NCBI GenBank assembly: GCA_945875135.1
Contig: CAMCJO010000007.1
Span: forward strand, 1-16,573
DNA: 16,573 bases
Direction: 5' to 3'
Source: an uncultured Porphyromonas sp.
GTDB taxonomy: Bacteria > Bacteroidota > Bacteroidia > Bacteroidales > Porphyromonadaceae
A program made the position numbers and the translations under genes. Numbering within the stretch: position 1 is the stretch's first letter; every line of letters begins with the position of its first letter. The notes below the pieces were generated by a model that saw nothing but the letters and a program-made list of their open reading frames with translations, was not told where the DNA came from and made no database searches. Below are positions 5,936 to 14,106 of the stretch, piece by piece.

Positions 5936-8386
5936 ATGAAACGACCATTACCTCTTATGCTAACGCTACTCACACTACTGCTGACGGCACTGACAAGTAC
6001 CGCTCAGGAGACAGCTGTGATTACGTTTTCCTCTACTGAGGGAGGCACTGTGTCGGCTACAAATAAGTCAGATTGGATGCCGATACAGTCTGGAGCAGAG
6101 CTTCCTGTAGGAACACAGATTTCTCTAGAAGTCACACTATCCAACCAAGACACCCACTACATCAAGGGGTGGATTGTCAACGGCATCGCTAGCTACCCCT
6201 ACGCAAATCAAATCGAAGAATATACGATACAGAGTGGGGAGAATAACATCCAAGCTGTCGTTGACCCCATTCCTGCCGAAGGCTTTTTGGTTACCATCCA
6301 TGCTGGTGATGGAGGTAAAATAACCAAGTCAGAGCGTATGGACGAAAATTATAACTGGCATCCCTTTACAAGCGGAGATCGTCTCCCAGCTCGTCGTAGT
6401 GTACATGTCGTAGCAGAGCCTGATCGGGGCTATGGCGTAGAGCGATGGACAGTCAATGGTAAATCTTGGGGTGAAAATAACGAGTGTTGGGCATTCACTA
6501 GCTCTCCGCTAGATATTGAGGTGACCTTCAAGAAGATCAATTACTACAAGGTCTACTTCTCTACGAATACCGAATATGGTAGCATACAAGCTGTCTATAC
6601 TACTAAAGACGGGCTTGATGCACAGTTTACATCTGGAGATGACCTCCCCGAGGGTGTGAAAGTGACGTTCCTCGTCACTCCCAACGAAGGCTACAAAATC
6701 GATAAGTGGATAGTCAATAACGTAGAGGAGACCCCTGATAATCGGTATCCAAATAGATTGCAGAAGACGCTCACTGAGGAGCTTACAGTCGAGGCGCACC
6801 TTGTGAAGCTCCCACCCAAGCATTCGATACAGCTGTCTCATGGCTCAGGCGGTAGCATCGAAGCCCAGTTTGTAGATCCTGCTGATGGATGGAATGCACA
6901 GTTTGACAGCCAAAAGGATATCCAAGAGGGTGTCGAAGTGACGGTACGTGCTACTCCTGATCCTAACTTTATGATAGATAAGTGGTACTACAATGATAAG
7001 GAGGTGTCGCCCTCTGCCTCAGATCCCAATGTCTATGTCTTTACGGTGACAGAGCCTGCTACGATCTCGGCAACCTTTAAGGAGGGGCAAGCTGGTTATA
7101 TATTTAACTATAGTGCTGGTGAGCATGGCTCCATAGAAAAGGCTGAAGTGGCTCTACCTTCGGGTATCGTTCCCTTTAAGTCTGGTGAGAGTCTTCCATC
7201 AGGTAGGACTGTGACCTTGACTGCAAAGCCTGACAAGGGCTATGATGTGGATCAATGGTATGTCAATGATCAGATGTTACCACTCTATGCTGGTAGGACG
7301 ACGTGTGAAATCCTAGTGAATGGACCGATAGACGCACGAGTGACTTTCAAAAAGGGTGCACCCGCACAGTATCCAGTGACCTTCTCCATAGAGGGTGGAG
7401 TCATAGTTGTGAAGTATAAGAAAGACCCAAGTAGCGATGAGTATACGATCATCAGGAGTGGTGATCTAGTTATGGAAGATACAGAGCTACTTGTGTGGGT
7501 TAAGCCTGGTGGTGATAATGTAGTCAAAGAGTGGTATATCAACAACTCTCTAAGAGAGGATCTAGCTGGCAGGACCGAGGCGTCCGTTGTCGTCACTGAT
7601 GCAACCAACATCAAAGTAGTCTGTGAGGCTCCCATGCCGACATCTTACAAGCTTACCTATACCGCAGGAACTCATGGCTCTATTGTCGCCAAGGGAACAG
7701 ACGATAAGGAGATAGCCTCGGGTGCTGATGTGGAGATCAATGCCAAGGTAACCTTGACAGCAACGCCTGATGAGGGCTTTGAGGTAGAAAAGTGGGTTGT
7801 GAACGGGACGGAACGCTCGGACAAGAACCTTTCGATAGAGCTCACAATGGATAAGGATCAAGTCGTAGAGGTGACCTTTATCAAGAAGATCGTTATGTAT
7901 GAGCTCTCGTATGCTATCACACCCAGCACTCAAGGTGAGCTGATGGTGATCAATAGTAAGACGCAAGAGCAGATCCCATCTGGATCTAAGCTTCCTGAGG
8001 GTACTGAGATCACTTGTCAGGTGTCAATCCCTACAGGGTCTATGTGGCAACTAGACAAGTGGATGATCAATGGCACTGTCTATCCAAAGGGCGGGAAGGG
8101 ACACACGATCACACTCGCTATGTCGCAAGATCTACAGATTGAAGCAGTCTTGCTAGATCACACCTCTGTGGCAACCCCTACTCGATCAGGCTATATAGTT
8201 TCCGTTGAGGCGGGTCAACTATTCATCCACGGGTTGGTCGAGCCCACTCAAATAGATCTATACAATGCGGTCGGAGAGCTAATACTCTCCCGTCAGATAG
8301 AGACCTCTTCGATTGCTATCGATGAGCTACCTCAAGGGATCTACTACTTACTCATCAAGGGTGAGACCTTCAAGGTGGTTAGATAG
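5936..8386 (+). CDS. T9SS surface protein with eight InlB-like repeats
   Basis: An 816-residue exported protein. Residues 1-24 are a signal peptide (cut near STAQ). Residues 25-744 are eight divergent copies of an InlB B-repeat-like module of 84-92 residues, starting near 25, 116, 203, 295, 387, 478, 570 and 654. Each has the pattern G-G/S-I ... SG..LP.G..V.. ... P..GY.(V/I)..W.(V/I)N(G/N), with the tryptophans at 79, 171, 258, 350, 441, 533, 620 and 709. Residues 746-816 are a type A T9SS sorting domain (IDLYNAVGELI ... LPQGIYYLLIKG ... FKVVR). The repeats form small beta-grasp-like domains and suggest a stalk or adhesin; no enzyme domain is seen. The ATG at 5936 directly precedes the signal peptide; an ATG at 5929 is in another frame. 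The ligand is unknown. Confidence 0.9.
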   Translation: MKRPLPLMLTLLTLLLTALTSTAQETAVITFSSTEGGTVSATNKSDWMPIQSGAELPVGTQISLEVTLSNQDTHYIKGWIVNGIASYPYANQIEEYTIQSGENNIQAVVDPIPAEGFLVTIHAGDGGKITKSERMDENYNWHPFTSGDRLPARRSVHVVAEPDRGYGVERWTVNGKSWGENNECWAFTSSPLDIEVTFKKINYYKVYFSTNTEYGSIQAVYTTKDGLDAQFTSGDDLPEGVKVTFLVTPNEGYKIDKWIVNNVEETPDNRYPNRLQKTLTEELTVEAHLVKLPPKHSIQLSHGSGGSIEAQFVDPADGWNAQFDSQKDIQEGVEVTVRATPDPNFMIDKWYYNDKEVSPSASDPNVYVFTVTEPATISATFKEGQAGYIFNYSAGEHGSIEKAEVALPSGIVPFKSGESLPSGRTVTLTAKPDKGYDVDQWYVNDQMLPLYAGRTTCEILVNGPIDARVTFKKGAPAQYPVTFSIEGGVIVVKYKKDPSSDEYTIIRSGDLVMEDTELLVWVKPGGDNVVKEWYINNSLREDLAGRTEASVVVTDATNIKVVCEAPMPTSYKLTYTAGTHGSIVAKGTDDKEIASGADVEINAKVTLTATPDEGFEVEKWVVNGTERSDKNLSIELTMDKDQVVEVTFIKKIVMYELSYAITPSTQGELMVINSKTQEQIPSGSKLPEGTEITCQVSIPTGSMWQLDKWMINGTVYPKGGKGHTITLAMSQDLQIEAVLLDHTSVATPTRSGYIVSVEAGQLFIHGLVEPTQIDLYNAVGELILSRQIETSSIAIDELPQGIYYLLIKGETFKVVR

Positions 8387-8423
8387 TAGATGCTTCTCTC
8401 CCGCTACTAAACAATGCAATACC

Positions 8424-8469
8424 TCTCCCCTCTACAGCAGTCTGAACAGCAGTCTGCTGTATGGGGAGA
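8424..8469. terminator. long stem-loop after the InlB-like gene
   Basis: TCTCCCC (8424-8430) and ACAGCAG (8434-8440) pair with CTGCTGT (8454-8460) and GGGGAGA (8463-8469), giving a 14-bp stem broken by a small internal loop (3 by 2 bases). It is likely a terminator or RNA-stabilising element between two cargo genes, although no T-run follows. The loop includes a 10-bp direct repeat, CAGCAGTCTG at 8435-8444 and 8447-8456. Confidence 0.55.
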
Positions 8470-8513
8470 TCTCTGTAACAAACCGATTTAACAACAAGCT
8501 AATCTTAAACAGA

Positions 8514-11500
8514 ATGAACAAGACAACCTATCAAACTTTCAGTAGCTGGTGGTATGTGCTCTGCCTACTAGTCTGCTGTGGCTCCCTCTCATCGATCACC
8601 CCTCTCAAGGCACAAGAGCCTAGAGGGTGGGAGATCTCTCTAGCAGCTCCAGGAGTGGGAGACCCAACGAACGTAACAGCTAATGGCTTTACCGCAAATT
8701 GGAGCAACGTCTATTATCAACAGTACAATGATGACGGTACCCCTTGGAATAACATTTTCTTCCGCCTCTTGACAACACGAGAGATAGAAGCTAAGAGTGA
8801 TGGCATATACAAGATTGTCAATACAACAATCAAGCCTAACCCCGATGGTCAGAGGACGTCTGTGAGTCCAGGACAGCAGACTCTCCTTGATGGTCTGATG
8901 TCTCAGACGGCTTGGAGTGGACAGACGATTTACTGGACTCCTGGAGGCTTTTCTATAGCAGCCTCTGATTATGAGGGGTCGGGAATACCTGAGGAAGAGG
9001 TGAGTCTATTTGCTCAGATAGCTTCTCCCGTGCTGAACCTGACCAATGCCGATGGCAAGTATACGGTAGAGTTCACTGCCAAGGCTCTCAATGCTAAGGG
9101 CAACGATGTCAAAATGCTCATCTATGGTTATGGAGAGGAGCTGGACTATCGTGGCAAATCTCTAGGAGAGCAGACCTTTAGACTACCCAACGATGGTCAG
9201 ACGCACAAGTTTAGCTTTGACCTTGAGGGTGGTACTTGGTGCCATCGAGTTGTCATTCAGGTGAAGCAATTTGCCGAGGTTGAGTTTTCTGGGGACATAG
9301 TTGTCAAGCAAAATCTCAAAAAAGGCGACAAGGCTTTCCGAAGTACTTTCTATGGCCTTTTCTCATGGGATGTGGCGACACATGAGCCTGAAAATCTCTC
9401 TGGGCTCTCGCTACCAGAGCTATACTCTGTGAAGTACTCCTTTAGATTTGATGAGAAGACTAGTCTAGATCCTCGTGCTTTGGATCTTAACGCAGCCAAG
9501 GCTGATGGAGAGCGTGTCGCTTATCGTCTGCTCTATGGTAATGTCTCTCCTGGTCCTAATAACAAGCACCTCTATGACAAGTCTATGTATTCGGCCCCTG
9601 CATACTTTGATGATGTTGAGGAGCCTAACAATTATCTCTATGTAGGCTATTGCAACTACGAGGCTCCCAATTACAATGGTGCAGAGCCCTCGGGTCCCTC
9701 TTGGGCTGGTTATCATGGTGGAGCTATCAAACTTACCAAGGAGCTACTCAAAGAGCATGTGGGTAGCAAAGTAGTCGGCATTCGCTTTGCTTCAGCCGCT
9801 TGCAAACAACTCAATCAAGTCAATGATGCTAAGGGATTCTTGCAAGATACCGAACTCCCGTGCATCTTCTTGGCTAAGTCGATACGAGTCGTCGATAAGT
9901 CTGACTACAATAATCCCAAAGACATCTCTGTGTGGGATCCGATCATTGTGACACCTGTCGATAAGCTTGAGGATGGATGGAATACTCTCTTCTTTGACAA
10001 GCCATATGAGATTACGGCTGAGAGTGAATTCTTTGCGGGGGCTTACGCTTATGATGCTGCTGCAAAAGGTGGTATCGTCGTACGTAGCTATCAGTCTTCA
10101 GGAGTAGATCCCAACTCTGCTTGGCTTGGTACGAATTGGAGTACTTACAATATCCGTGAGGCAGAGTTTTACTCTAGAGTGGGTAAGTATGACGGTCCTC
10201 TATTGATGCAAATAATCATCCAGCCTAAGGCTGTAGATCCAACGGTGGAAAACAGAGGCGAGTTACGAGGTCTCAGCGTTTCTCCCTTTGTCTTCTCAGA
10301 TGAAGATCTTAAGCCTACGATTGACCTCTTTAATACAGGGATCAAGGCGATCAAGAATATCAAAGTCGAGACAGACCTCGCTGGTAATAAGCAGGAGCAG
10401 ACGATTGAGCTGTCTAAGGCGTTAGCGTCATCTCTAAATCAAGAGATCACACTAGAGGCAATAGCTCACGAAGGGATCTCAGGTGAGGTCACGCTGACTG
10501 TGAAGCTTCTAGAGGTAAACGGTGTAGCCCTTAAGACACCATCAGTTCAGACTGCAAAGTTGGAGATTCTGAAGCGTGACGAAGCTTTTAAGCGTATTAC
10601 ACTTGTGGAGGTTTTCACCTCTGAGGCTTGTCAGTATTGTCCAGAAGGAGTGACTTGGTTAGAGGAGATTATCAATAAGCCTGATAATGCAAGTATTAAG
10701 CGGGATCTTGTGTTCGTCCAGCATCACTCATTTTTCCGACCCGACTGGTTGTCTCTCTCTTATAGCCAGGGATTAGCTCCATTTTATGGGATAAAGAACC
10801 TCAATGGAGATATCCTCTTTGTGGGGCCATCTTCGCCGACAAATATGTTCAATCGAAAGCCTCTACCAGAGCTTGGAGATGCAAAGGGAACAAATGGCTC
10901 TATCTACACGATCTTACGCAATCAAGGGGATCTAGAGAAGGTTGCAAAGGCAGCTGAGGTTAATCCAGCTGCTGTGCGAGTAGAGGTCAAGCCTTGGTTT
11001 AAGGAAGATGAGCAGAAGCTCAATGTTGTCGTGCAGGGGCGTGCCTCTCAGCGCTTAGATCAATCTCGTCCAGTCTATATGACACTTATGATTACGCAGG
11101 ATAAGATTACTCCTCGCAGTCAGCAATTTGCAGGAAATACTATTCCAAACTTTGTACACTCTAACGTCCTCAGATATGTCGATGAGGGTGGCTTCCAAGG
11201 TACAAAAGTAGAATTTGATGAGAAGGGTAACTTTAAAGTCGTCAAGGATCTCACTATCGCAACGACCGATGCTAAGAGTGGCAACCTGCCTCCTAACACC
11301 CTCCTACTAGAGGGCGACAATAAGAGCCTGAGCGATGTGATGAAGCATGTCAACGTGATAGCCTTCCTTCACTACTATACGCCACTGCCAACGAAAGATG
11401 ACGTAGAGGACAAAGATCCGCGTCTCCTCGGCAATGAGGTACTCAATGTCGGTCAGAGGAGAGTTTCCTTCACTAGCTTTGAGGGCGTAGAGGGAGTCGA

Positions 11501-11687
11501 TCATCAAGATATTCAGGTGACGGTGCAGGATGGCACTATACGAGTTAATGTCCCTGTGTCAGATATACAAGTTTATGATGTGGCAGGTCGTAGACTCTCA
11601 GCTACAGGTCTCCAAGCGGGTGTCTATGTCATCCGTCTCGTACTGTTGGATGGCTCCGAAACATTTGTCAAGGTGATCGCTGAGTAA
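8514..11687 (+). CDS. T9SS-exported multidomain protein with Omp28/thioredoxin-like CxxC domain
   Basis: A 1057-residue protein. The frame is open from 8313, but I start it at 8514 because that ATG gives a signal peptide (hydrophobic 11-28, cut near PLKAQ at 30-34) and avoids overlap with the upstream gene and its hairpin. Residues 52-106 begin like an FN3 domain (NGFTANW), then a jelly-roll-like section runs to about 265, and FN3-like sequence resumes by 300-347. Residues 395-570 form another beta-rich module (GGAIKLTKELL ... FFAGAYAY). Residues 583-690 look like an Ig-like/CARDB-type domain. Residues 691-980 match Omp28-related proteins with a thioredoxin-like start, VEVFTSEACQYCPEG, whose CxxC is Cys706-Cys709. 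Residues 1000-1057 are a short T9SS sorting domain (IQVYDVAGRRL, GVYVIRL). A redox or disulfide role is inferred only from the CxxC. Confidence 0.88.
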   Translation: MNKTTYQTFSSWWYVLCLLVCCGSLSSITPLKAQEPRGWEISLAAPGVGDPTNVTANGFTANWSNVYYQQYNDDGTPWNNIFFRLLTTREIEAKSDGIYKIVNTTIKPNPDGQRTSVSPGQQTLLDGLMSQTAWSGQTIYWTPGGFSIAASDYEGSGIPEEEVSLFAQIASPVLNLTNADGKYTVEFTAKALNAKGNDVKMLIYGYGEELDYRGKSLGEQTFRLPNDGQTHKFSFDLEGGTWCHRVVIQVKQFAEVEFSGDIVVKQNLKKGDKAFRSTFYGLFSWDVATHEPENLSGLSLPELYSVKYSFRFDEKTSLDPRALDLNAAKADGERVAYRLLYGNVSPGPNNKHLYDKSMYSAPAYFDDVEEPNNYLYVGYCNYEAPNYNGAEPSGPSWAGYHGGAIKLTKELLKEHVGSKVVGIRFASAACKQLNQVNDAKGFLQDTELPCIFLAKSIRVVDKSDYNNPKDISVWDPIIVTPVDKLEDGWNTLFFDKPYEITAESEFFAGAYAYDAAAKGGIVVRSYQSSGVDPNSAWLGTNWSTYNIREAEFYSRVGKYDGPLLMQIIIQPKAVDPTVENRGELRGLSVSPFVFSDEDLKPTIDLFNTGIKAIKNIKVETDLAGNKQEQTIELSKALASSLNQEITLEAIAHEGISGEVTLTVKLLEVNGVALKTPSVQTAKLEILKRDEAFKRITLVEVFTSEACQYCPEGVTWLEEIINKPDNASIKRDLVFVQHHSFFRPDWLSLSYSQGLAPFYGIKNLNGDILFVGPSSPTNMFNRKPLPELGDAKGTNGSIYTILRNQGDLEKVAKAAEVNPAAVRVEVKPWFKEDEQKLNVVVQGRASQRLDQSRPVYMTLMITQDKITPRSQQFAGNTIPNFVHSNVLRYVDEGGFQGTKVEFDEKGNFKVVKDLTIATTDAKSGNLPPNTLLLEGDNKSLSDVMKHVNVIAFLHYYTPLPTKDDVEDKDPRLLGNEVLNVGQRRVSFTSFEGVEGVDHQDIQVTVQDGTIRVNVPVSDIQVYDVAGRRLSATGLQAGVYVIRLVLLDGSETFVKVIAE

Positions 11688-11709
11688 AGTCATTACTATT
11701 GCTTACCAT

Positions 11710-11761
11710 ACCTCTCTCTAGGCTTTTGCTTCTTTGCTATGGGTGGAGCCTAGGGAGAGGT
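11710..11761 (+). terminator. stem-loop terminator after the Omp28-like gene
   Basis: ACCTCTCTCTAGGC at 11710-11723 pairs with GCCTAGGGAGAGGT at 11748-11761 along its whole length with one G-T pair, leaving a 24-base loop. It lies 22 bp after the stop codon. There is no T-run after the stem, so efficiency is uncertain, but stem strength and position favour a 3'-end structure. Confidence 0.6.
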
Positions 11762-11801
11762 CGGTAGGGCAGTTGTATGTATGACGTTTATACCATATAC
11801 G

Positions 11802-11840
11802 ATAGATACAATCTCAATAGATACAACAATATAGATACAA
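11802..11840 (+). repeat. three direct copies of ATAGATACAA before a start codon
   Basis: The decamer ATAGATACAA occurs at 11802-11811, 11817-11826 and 11831-11840, with 5- and 4-base joints, and the ATG of the beta-helix protein follows 6 bases after the last copy. A/T-rich, unstructured leaders promote translation in Bacteroidota, so the repeat may serve that purpose, or it may bind a regulator. It is also a possible slippage site. Confidence 0.75.
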
Positions 11841-11846
11841 CAATCA

Positions 11847-13982
11847 ATGGACATTCTAAAGAAAATATTGGTACTCACCATCCTACTGAGTACTAGCCTT
11901 TCTATCTCGGGTCAAGATCTCTTCTCAGGAGGTTCTGGCTCTAAGGAAGATCCCTATCTGATTACAACGGAGGCAGATCTTCGTACTTTAGCTGAGCAGG
12001 TGGATCTGTATAATAATTTTGCTGGACAGTATCTCAAGCAGACGGCTGATATCACATTTACTGAAGGCAAACCCGTCTTACCCATCGGGGGACCACTCCC
12101 GCCAGAGAGGTTCGATCGTGATCAGGCACGATGCTTTCAGGGAGAGTATGATGGTGGTATGCACAAGATCTACAATCTCAATATCTACGATGATCAGCAG
12201 CTTGTCGTCGAAGGAGAAGGTGCCTATATGGGAGTAGGGCTTTTTGGGGTATTGGGATCTGGTGCTACGATTAAGAATGTGGTCATAGCCTCTGGACATA
12301 TCTATGGATTTTCATGGGTAGGAGCTATAGCAGGAGTTATTTCTCAGGGTACTACTATCTCTCATTGTAAGGTGGGACCAGATGTGCGAGTCTCTTGTTG
12401 GAGTGTCGGTGGAGGTCTCGTTGGGACTTCTTCTGGAAGAGGTATGAAAATCATCGAATGTGCTAATTACGCCAATGTGGCCGTTTATGGTGAAGGTCTA
12501 CACAAGGTAGCTGGCGGTATCATAGCCTCATCGGCCAGCACTGAGATAATTGGGTGTGCTAACTTTGGAGATATTTGGGCCAAAGATGGCTTTGCTGGGG
12601 GGATCCTTGGTTATATGCCTATGTCTAAGGAGGATTTTTTCTATGAGTATCCAGAGGTTAAGAGCTGTATGAATGCTGGAGATGTCTCATCGATGGGACC
12701 ACAGTCAGCTGGGTTGATAGGGGTTGTAGCATACAATCTGTCAGATGAAAGTGGTCCTATAGCTCATCAACTGATATCAAACTCTTACAGCTATGGTCAG
12801 TCGATGGCGACATACTCTCGGTGCTTCGGACCCATCTGTTCTTGGCATACTGGAGATAGGTTCCCGCTCTCAGTCGTCAAGACTTACTACAATAAGGATC
12901 GTTACATTGTGAAGTCTGATGGTAGTCCTGATGCTAAGATTGCTTACTCTCTAGGGGAGAGTAAGAGTCATGCGGAGGTTACCTCGCCTGACTTTATCCA
13001 AACGCTCAACGAGGGTGGAGCTTCTGTCTTTGAAGCCGACAAGTATCACATCAATGGTACGATGCCTATCCTTAAGTGGATCAACGACACGTATGATGCT
13101 GAGATAGATAAGCCTAACCAGTATCGTAAAGACCTCAAACCTTCGTTGTATAAGAGACGTGCTGGGTCTTTCTTCCCACCTAAACGCTCGGGATACTTTC
13201 TGATCTACGATATGGGGCTACAGATGCCAAATATCCAGGCCAAGACTTTCGGCTGTACTCTAGATAGAGGCTTCATAGATCGTGTCCTACCGATCGAGGG
13301 TGGAGGCTCCTATACGTTCTTTATGTCTGCCTCGTCTTTCCGTCGGGAGATCAAGGAGGATGGTATGTATGTCTCTAACTACTCAGACAAGCCTGCAGAT
13401 CACTGGCTTATCACCCCAGCCTTTAAAGTAGCGGGCGGTACCCCTTGGTTTCATTGGGTCGCTGGTTCAGAAGATAGTAAGCTGCGCTCTTCTTACGAGG
13501 TATACCTTGTAGCAGACGCAGATGCGACTACACCAGACAAGTTTCTTGCGACGAAACCTATCTATACAGTAGACAGCGAAGAGCCTATACAAAACATTAA
13601 AGAGACGATCAATGGAGAGGAGCGCTTTTATTGTGTATTTAAGGCACATAAAGTCGATCTCTCTAAGTATATAGGTCAGGAGGTTCGCCTAGCCTTTAGA
13701 GATTCCTCTGTAAATAAATTCAACCTATTAATAGGTCAGATGAAGATGGCACAGAGCAATAGTGTAGTACCCGTAAGTAATATGACAACTACACTCACTG
13801 TGAGGGAGCAGGAGATCAAAGCGACTCGTCCTGACAGTCAGTTGACCCTCTATACTATAGAGGGAGCTCAGCTAGTGCAGGCACAAGGTCAGCTCGTCTA
13901 TCAAGGTCAGCCAGGGGTCTACATCCTTGTGGTGTCAGATGATACGGGCTACACGGCAAGGCATAAAGTAGTTATCTACTAA
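11847..13982 (+). CDS. T9SS cargo protein: GLUG-type beta-helix plus jelly-roll domain
   Basis: A 711-residue exported protein. Residues 1-23 are a signal peptide (SISGQ, then DLFSGGSGSKEDPYLI, a common mature start of GLUG-type proteins). Residues 26-412 look like a right-handed beta-helix with GLUG-like turns: GEYDGGMHKIYNLNI (99-113), VGLFGVL (130-136), VGAIAGVIS (158-166), VGGGLVGTSS (187-196), VAGGIIAS (221-228) and FAGGILGYM (249-257). It ends in the typical NGTMPILKW (403-411). Residues about 455-640 are a jelly-roll choice-of-anchor J/cleaved-adhesin-like domain (DHWLITPAFKVAGG, 518-531). Residues 646-711 are the T9SS sorting domain (LTLYTIEGAQL, GVYILVVSDD). No catalytic residues are evident, so binding to host or neighbour-cell surfaces is a family-level inference. 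A strong hairpin follows 19 bp after the stop. Confidence 0.88.
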   Translation: MDILKKILVLTILLSTSLSISGQDLFSGGSGSKEDPYLITTEADLRTLAEQVDLYNNFAGQYLKQTADITFTEGKPVLPIGGPLPPERFDRDQARCFQGEYDGGMHKIYNLNIYDDQQLVVEGEGAYMGVGLFGVLGSGATIKNVVIASGHIYGFSWVGAIAGVISQGTTISHCKVGPDVRVSCWSVGGGLVGTSSGRGMKIIECANYANVAVYGEGLHKVAGGIIASSASTEIIGCANFGDIWAKDGFAGGILGYMPMSKEDFFYEYPEVKSCMNAGDVSSMGPQSAGLIGVVAYNLSDESGPIAHQLISNSYSYGQSMATYSRCFGPICSWHTGDRFPLSVVKTYYNKDRYIVKSDGSPDAKIAYSLGESKSHAEVTSPDFIQTLNEGGASVFEADKYHINGTMPILKWINDTYDAEIDKPNQYRKDLKPSLYKRRAGSFFPPKRSGYFLIYDMGLQMPNIQAKTFGCTLDRGFIDRVLPIEGGGSYTFFMSASSFRREIKEDGMYVSNYSDKPADHWLITPAFKVAGGTPWFHWVAGSEDSKLRSSYEVYLVADADATTPDKFLATKPIYTVDSEEPIQNIKETINGEERFYCVFKAHKVDLSKYIGQEVRLAFRDSSVNKFNLLIGQMKMAQSNSVVPVSNMTTTLTVREQEIKATRPDSQLTLYTIEGAQLVQAQGQLVYQGQPGVYILVVSDDTGYTARHKVVIY

Positions 13983-14001
13983 GCACCTAGTCATATCAAT
14001 C

Positions 14002-14066
14002 GCAGACCGACTCCAAGACTGGAGCATAAGCATCTCTCCTCTATGGGGTCGGTCTGCCTTTCTTTT
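14002..14066 (+). terminator. intrinsic terminator after the beta-helix gene
   Basis: GCAGACCGACTCC at 14002-14014 pairs with GGGGTCGGTCTGC at 14045-14057, a 13-bp stem with one G-T pair, followed by CTTTCTTTT at 14058-14066. The loop contains a further small hairpin (CTCCA with TGGAG). The T-rich tail makes this a convincing terminator. Confidence 0.75.
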
Positions 14067-14094
14067 GAGACTATTCACTCAACTCTTAGATTAA
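14064..14094 (+). promoter_or_regulatory. weak promoter candidate for the last cargo gene
   Basis: TTTG at 14064-14067 is followed after 19 bases by TAGATTAA at 14087-14094, a partial match to TAnnTTTG. It overlaps the T-rich tail of the terminator and would leave only a very short leader before the ATG at 14107, so it is uncertain. Confidence 0.25.
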
Positions 14095-14106
14095 ATCCGA
14101 GAATTC

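Noticed and set aside
8313..8513. N-terminal extension of 67 codons for the Omp28-like protein
   Set aside because: It overlaps the end of the InlB-like gene, crosses the intergenic hairpin and would bury the signal peptide. The ATG at 8514 places the signal peptide at the N terminus.
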